From Anaerolineae bacterium (GTDB lineage Bacteria; Chloroflexota; Anaerolineae; Aggregatilineales; Phototrophicaceae): 64,000 nucleotides of DNA. Shown here one piece after another: positions 61,055 to 64,000 of the stretch. The stretch's first letter is position 1; each line of letters opens with the position of its first letter. Both the position numbers and the translations under genes were made by a program. The DNA is taken from NCBI GenBank assembly GCA_022841825.1, contig JALHQT010000004.1, positions 186,001 through 250,000 on the forward strand, given 5' to 3'. Under the pieces are notes generated by a model. It saw only the letters and a list, made by a program, of their open reading frames with translations. It was not told where the DNA came from and searched no databases.

Positions 61055-62647
61055 CTAGGCGTGTCGGCGTTGTCTTCGATTGACTTCTACAACGCCGACA
61101 ATCTCGTGATCAAGCATGACCAGGCGTCGTTTCCCCATCAGCCGATGAAGCGTTTGGTTGATGAAGCGGTTCTCCTTCTTCCAGAAACGCTCCAGTGTCA
61201 TTGTGGTCAGTTCTTCGAGAGCTATCTGCTGGACAGAGTTGTTCTGCTGTGCAGCAAGTGTCTCTCCCTCTTGGCGTGCGCGTGCTTCGCGCACGACCTT
61301 GAGCTGTTCGCTCAGTTTCCTAATCTCTTCGTCGAATATCCCCTGAACCTCCTCCGGCGCGCTGACCTGCTTACGGATGGCAACACGCACTTGTGTTTCG
61401 ATAGCCATGATTTCGGAATCCAGCTTGGCGAGGCGGCGTTGCAAGCTGGGGAGATCTGCTCGAGAGTCAGCGAAGATGTCAGCACTCTGCGCCTCTAACA
61501 TCTGTCGCAGGTATTCGTTCAGCCGATCGACGACCTTATGCTGATTACACACACCTCGATTGCGGCAGTCAGGGAGCGTGGGTGCTCGGTGCTTCGCTGC
61601 CGGGCAATAGACGGCGCGATACCCTTTATCTACATGCGTTGCTAGGAAAGAACCACACTCTCCGCAGATGATGAGGCCTGTCATCATATGTGAGCGCGCT
61701 GGATGTGCACTTCCGCGCATGTGCACGGATCGTCGATCAATTTCCTGCTTCACTTTGTCGGCAACTTCACCCGTCCAGACTGCGGGGTGGGTGTTTCTGA
61801 AAATCAGCACACCTTCTGGCGCAGGTACACCTTCGTCATAAACCCAGCGCCCACACTTGAAACCGTTTAGGCTGTCCTTGTTGTTGTGAAAGCGCGCCAT
61901 GTGACCCCAGAACATTGGCTTCATGATCAGGCGGTACATCTTGTTGGGGTAATAAGGCACGCCAGCCTCGTTGACGTGACCATAGCGTTTGTAGAGTTCG
62001 ATTTCGATCTCAACCCATGCCACGCCTTCCAGAATGAGTTGCGCTAAATCATCCCACATTCGTCGCTTGCGCTCATCTACCTCGAGCCTGATCGCTTTTC
62101 CGCTCTTTTCGTCTCGAAGGATTCGATGGGATAGAGCGATACGGCTGCTGATAGGCTTTCCGATTTTGGCGTAGTTGGTCATCGCATCATCGCGTGCCTT
62201 GACGAGGCGATCAATTTCTCCTGCTGCCTTGTACCCAGACATCGCAATCCAAAGGCGATGGTTCGTAGAATCAACTCTTCCGTCTTGAAGCGAGTAAATC
62301 ACGGCACCGCTATCAATGATGTTCTCTGTGACATAGGCATGGAGCGCCTGCGTCCTCGCAAAGCGATCGCCGTCCCGCACAATCAACACATCAAAGTCTT
62401 TCGACTCCCAATGGGTCTTGAGCCGATTGAAGGCGTCTATCCCTTCTTTGGCAGCGTGCGATGCAACCTCATGGAAATCGAGGTAACGACGACTGTGTCC
62501 TGGAACACGCAGAATATCGACAATCTGCCATCCGGATTGTTGCGCCAGTAGTCTCGCCTCTTCTTCCTGCTGAGGTAGGCTGATCTTTTCTGGCGAGTTC
62601 TGCGCACGGGTAGATACCGCGCACCAGATCACCGCACGGGTAGTCAT
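61055..62647 (-). CDS. Large serine recombinase
   Basis: A 530-residue site-specific recombinase of the large serine integrase type. The N-terminal catalytic domain reads VIWCAVSTRAQNSPEKISLP, with the nucleophile Ser in AVST; RDGDRFART holds the catalytic Asp-Arg and Arg. The recombinase domain has YPNKMYRLIMKPMFWGHMAR. The zinc ribbon is CGECGSFLATHVDKGYRAVY with CPAAKH and DCRNRGVC, and a coiled coil follows at about 420-480. The usual Arg two residues before the Ser (RVS) is Ala here. I chose the ATG at 62647, which overlaps the previous gene's stop by 4 bases. It is the likely enzyme for integrating the DNA to the right. Confidence 0.93.
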   Translation of the reverse strand: MTTRAVIWCAVSTRAQNSPEKISLPQQEEEARLLAQQSGWQIVDILRVPGHSRRYLDFHEVASHAAKEGIDAFNRLKTHWESKDFDVLIVRDGDRFARTQALHAYVTENIIDSGAVIYSLQDGRVDSTNHRLWIAMSGYKAAGEIDRLVKARDDAMTNYAKIGKPISSRIALSHRILRDEKSGKAIRLEVDERKRRMWDDLAQLILEGVAWVEIEIELYKRYGHVNEAGVPYYPNKMYRLIMKPMFWGHMARFHNNKDSLNGFKCGRWVYDEGVPAPEGVLIFRNTHPAVWTGEVADKVKQEIDRRSVHMRGSAHPARSHMMTGLIICGECGSFLATHVDKGYRAVYCPAAKHRAPTLPDCRNRGVCNQHKVVDRLNEYLRQMLEAQSADIFADSRADLPSLQRRLAKLDSEIMAIETQVRVAIRKQVSAPEEVQGIFDEEIRKLSEQLKVVREARARQEGETLAAQQNNSVQQIALEELTTMTLERFWKKENRFINQTLHRLMGKRRLVMLDHEIVGVVEVNRRQRRHA

Positions 62648-62904
62648 GATGACTTCTCCGAGCGTGCGGTTACGGCGCGATACTTCCACTCATAGCCGAT
62701 TGGCCCGTGTCGCGGAACCTGATCAGTTTCTATCAATCCAGCCTCAACTAGTTTGGCGAGCAAGACGATATCCCACTTGTTGAGTGCGGATTTGCCGACT
62801 CGCTTTGCCAGCTCCGTCCGATTCAGCCAATCTTCCGCCTTGCGCAGCTCGTCGAGAATTTTTTTTGCCTGGGGAGTCAAATGGCTTGGAGACGGAGGCG
62901 ACAT
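62644..62904 (-). CDS. Small winged-helix-like protein, recombinase companion
   Basis: 86 residues. A winged-helix pattern (KKILDELRKAEDWLNRTELA, RVGKSALNKWDIVLLAKLVE, AGLIETDQVPRHGPIGYEW) suggests DNA binding. Its stop codon overlaps the recombinase start (ATGA), so the two are translationally coupled. It might be a directionality or expression regulator of the recombinase; this is an inference. Confidence 0.75.
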   Translation of the reverse strand: MSPPSPSHLTPQAKKILDELRKAEDWLNRTELAKRVGKSALNKWDIVLLAKLVEAGLIETDQVPRHGPIGYEWKYRAVTARSEKSS

Positions 62905-63119
62905 AGGAATTCCAAGAGCGCACGTAAATCGCCGCCGAATACCGCTGCAAGCTGTTCATTTGTGAGCGGAGTCCCGACCGGAGGCAATTGGACAAAGCTT
63001 TCACGCAGGCTAGGATGGATATGATCTTCGATCTCGCGCTTCGCCACGACATCGTGTCCATTTGCTGCATCGGGGTGGTCAATTGCGTTTGGCGCGATAG
63101 GGTGGGGTATGATCGCCAT
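62877..63119 (-). CDS. Small protein upstream of the recombinase genes
   Basis: 80 residues, no known family. The N-terminus is His/Asp/Asn-rich (IIPHPIAPNAIDHPDAANGH), and the C-terminal half is helical (PLTNEQLAAVFGGDLRALLE, FLCRLRLQAI). The ATG at 63119 has AGGAG 7-8 bases upstream. It overlaps the winged-helix gene by 28 bases, making a three-gene unit with the recombinase. Confidence 0.65.
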   Translation of the reverse strand: MAIIPHPIAPNAIDHPDAANGHDVVAKREIEDHIHPSLRESFVQLPPVGTPLTNEQLAAVFGGDLRALLEFLCRLRLQAI

Positions 63120-63419
63120 GTCGCTGCTCCTGAGTACACGTACATATGAACAGCGTAGCAAAGCGACGAAGGCGACTCGCTGTAGGATCAACAGAATTGC
63201 CGATGTAATTCTTACAGGATTTTGCATCGATATTTCAAGCCGTCTCTGCGTTTGAATCCTCCGTGCGATTACACGCTAGCACACTTGCGAGAAGAAACTG
63301 CTGAAATACTGCGGTGGTGGGTTAGCAGAATTACATAGCAATATGGCAAATTTCTATCATTTGTAGATGTGAACGGAGTGTATCCGAGCTTTACATAACA
63401 ACGGTTGAAAAACTTGTCT
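63120..63419. other. AT-richer noncoding region beside the recombinase operon
   Basis: 300 bases with lower GC than the chromosome around it and no convincing gene. It should hold the promoter of the recombinase unit. It contains GTGCGATTACAC (63263-63274), identical to a 12-base stretch at 33566-33577. No tRNA or clear attachment-site repeat was found. Confidence 0.55.
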
Positions 63420-64000
63420 TCACTGAGTGGTAGATTCGTCTTGCGACTGCAGCATCTCGGCTATGGTCGCTGCTAGTTTGGCGAATGCGGGATGTTGTGT
63501 TTCATCCGCACGAAACGAAACGCCGTTGGATGCCATCCAGCGTTCGACCCACTTGTGCTGAAGTTGGGGTGTATTGTCATGCGCAATTGCTCTAATGGAG
63601 TATCCCTCGGCTTTTGGCAGGAACAAGCCCAGTGGCATCAGCCACCCGCGGTACGCCATATTTTGCATATATCCGTCATCGATGGTCAATTGGAGGCTCT
63701 GGCTGGCAGCCTGCCAGTGCTTTAGGGTCACAAGCCCATAGACGCGTGCGAGATTAATCATGAAGCGCAGGTCTCGATTGATGGTGCTGGGCCAGATGAG
63801 GCTATCCACGGAAAGCACCCCCAGATGATCGAGATTGCGCTCCAACGCCTCACGTTCACCACGCAGCAGGTTGGCGAATGCGCTCATGGCAATTCCACAC
63901 GCGCGCACGATTGCAAAATCTGCATCGTCGCTTAGGCTCAGCAAGCTCCGAGCATGTTGAGCAGCAGGTTCCCATTCGCCAAGCAGAACATAGACCCATC
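63420..64000 (-). CDS. TPR-like protein, C-terminal part (cut by window edge)
   Basis: At least 193 codons, running off the right edge without a start in the window. The sequence is helical with repeat-like units (WVYVLLGEWEPAAQHARSLL, SLSDDADFAIVRACGIAMSA, WQAASQSLQLTIDDGYMQNM), as in the TPR tails of LuxR/MalT-type regulators and protein-kinase or adenylate-cyclase fusions common in Chloroflexota. There is no domain to name. It lies beyond the recombinase module and may or may not belong to the same element. Confidence 0.6.
   Translation of the reverse strand, partial: WVYVLLGEWEPAAQHARSLLSLSDDADFAIVRACGIAMSAFANLLRGEREALERNLDHLGVLSVDSLIWPSTINRDLRFMINLARVYGLVTLKHWQAASQSLQLTIDDGYMQNMAYRGWLMPLGLFLPKAEGYSIRAIAHDNTPQLQHKWVERWMASNGVSFRADETQHPAFAKLAATIAEMLQSQDESTTQ

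Noticed and set aside
63134-63143. GTAC-AC-GTAC near the recombinase operon start as an attachment core
   Set aside because: GTAC is self-complementary and short, no second copy was found at the pdxS junction, and chance occurrence is likely.
61055-64000. Prophage
   Set aside because: No capsid, terminase, portal or tail gene is visible in the window; only a recombinase module is supported.
1-64000. tRNA, rRNA or CRISPR array
   Set aside because: No cloverleaf-like gene in the intergenic gaps, no rRNA sequence, and no set of evenly spaced direct repeats was seen by eye; a covariance-model scan was not possible.

Overview
The window is high-GC bacterial DNA, densely packed with genes and mostly chromosomal housekeeping content. 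I infer a member of the Chloroflexota, probably Anaerolineae or a relative. The grounds are a 14-subunit complex I operon, a fused glycyl-tRNA synthetase, a DnaB/DnaD/DnaC-type replication cluster, many lipoproteins and secreted proteins with Thr-Pro linkers, and no outer-membrane or LPS genes. No rRNA, tRNA or CRISPR array was found, and the taxon is inferred from gene content only.

Layout. 1-1862: a partial PMT-type glycosyltransferase, Hsp20, a small membrane protein and a TfoX-C-like protein. 1941-19178 (minus strand): a complete nuoABCDEFGHIJKLMN operon, with an extra small TPR-like gene between nuoF and nuoG. NuoJ carries a DUF4397-like insert, NuoL carries two low-complexity inserts and NuoH has a long C-terminus. 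19309-30567 (minus): an FG-GAP/UnbV protein, a Nudix-GNAT fusion, an arginase-family protein, rpoD-dnaG, corA and glyQS. 30732-31755 (plus): an ECF sigma factor with a small membrane partner. 31817-37531: TPR, pentapeptide-repeat, dockerin-lipoprotein, cohesin-like/TSP3 and L,D-transpeptidase-type envelope genes. 37848-42936 (plus): rpoB from a TTG start, without rpoC next to it, then endonuclease V and a small protein. 42967-50895: a GT4 glycosyltransferase, HAD phosphatase, lipoproteins, a LysM protein, a response regulator, a PMT glycosyltransferase, a DUF1028 protein and an NmrA-like SDR with its probable TetR regulator. 51149-56006 (plus): a BFN nuclease-like protein, then dnaB, a dnaD-like gene, a tandem-ATPase helicase-loader gene and a GNAT gene. 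56003-61050: a lipoprotein, a KARI-like protein, a small acidic protein, a PIG-L deacetylase, a sugar nucleotidyltransferase and pdxS. 61055-64000: a large serine recombinase with two small companion genes, abutting pdxS, then an AT-richer gap and a partial TPR-like gene. This looks like the edge of an integrated element.

A family of short palindromic repeats with GTAGGGGCG / CGCCCCTAC ends is scattered between genes, including inside and at the end of the nuo operon.

The most unusual content is the modified complex I (extracytoplasmic DUF4397-like domains inside NuoJ and a His/Asp-rich loop in NuoL), the tandem DnaC-like loader with a degenerate second P-loop, the adjacent dockerin and cohesin-like genes, and the recombinase module abutting pdxS.
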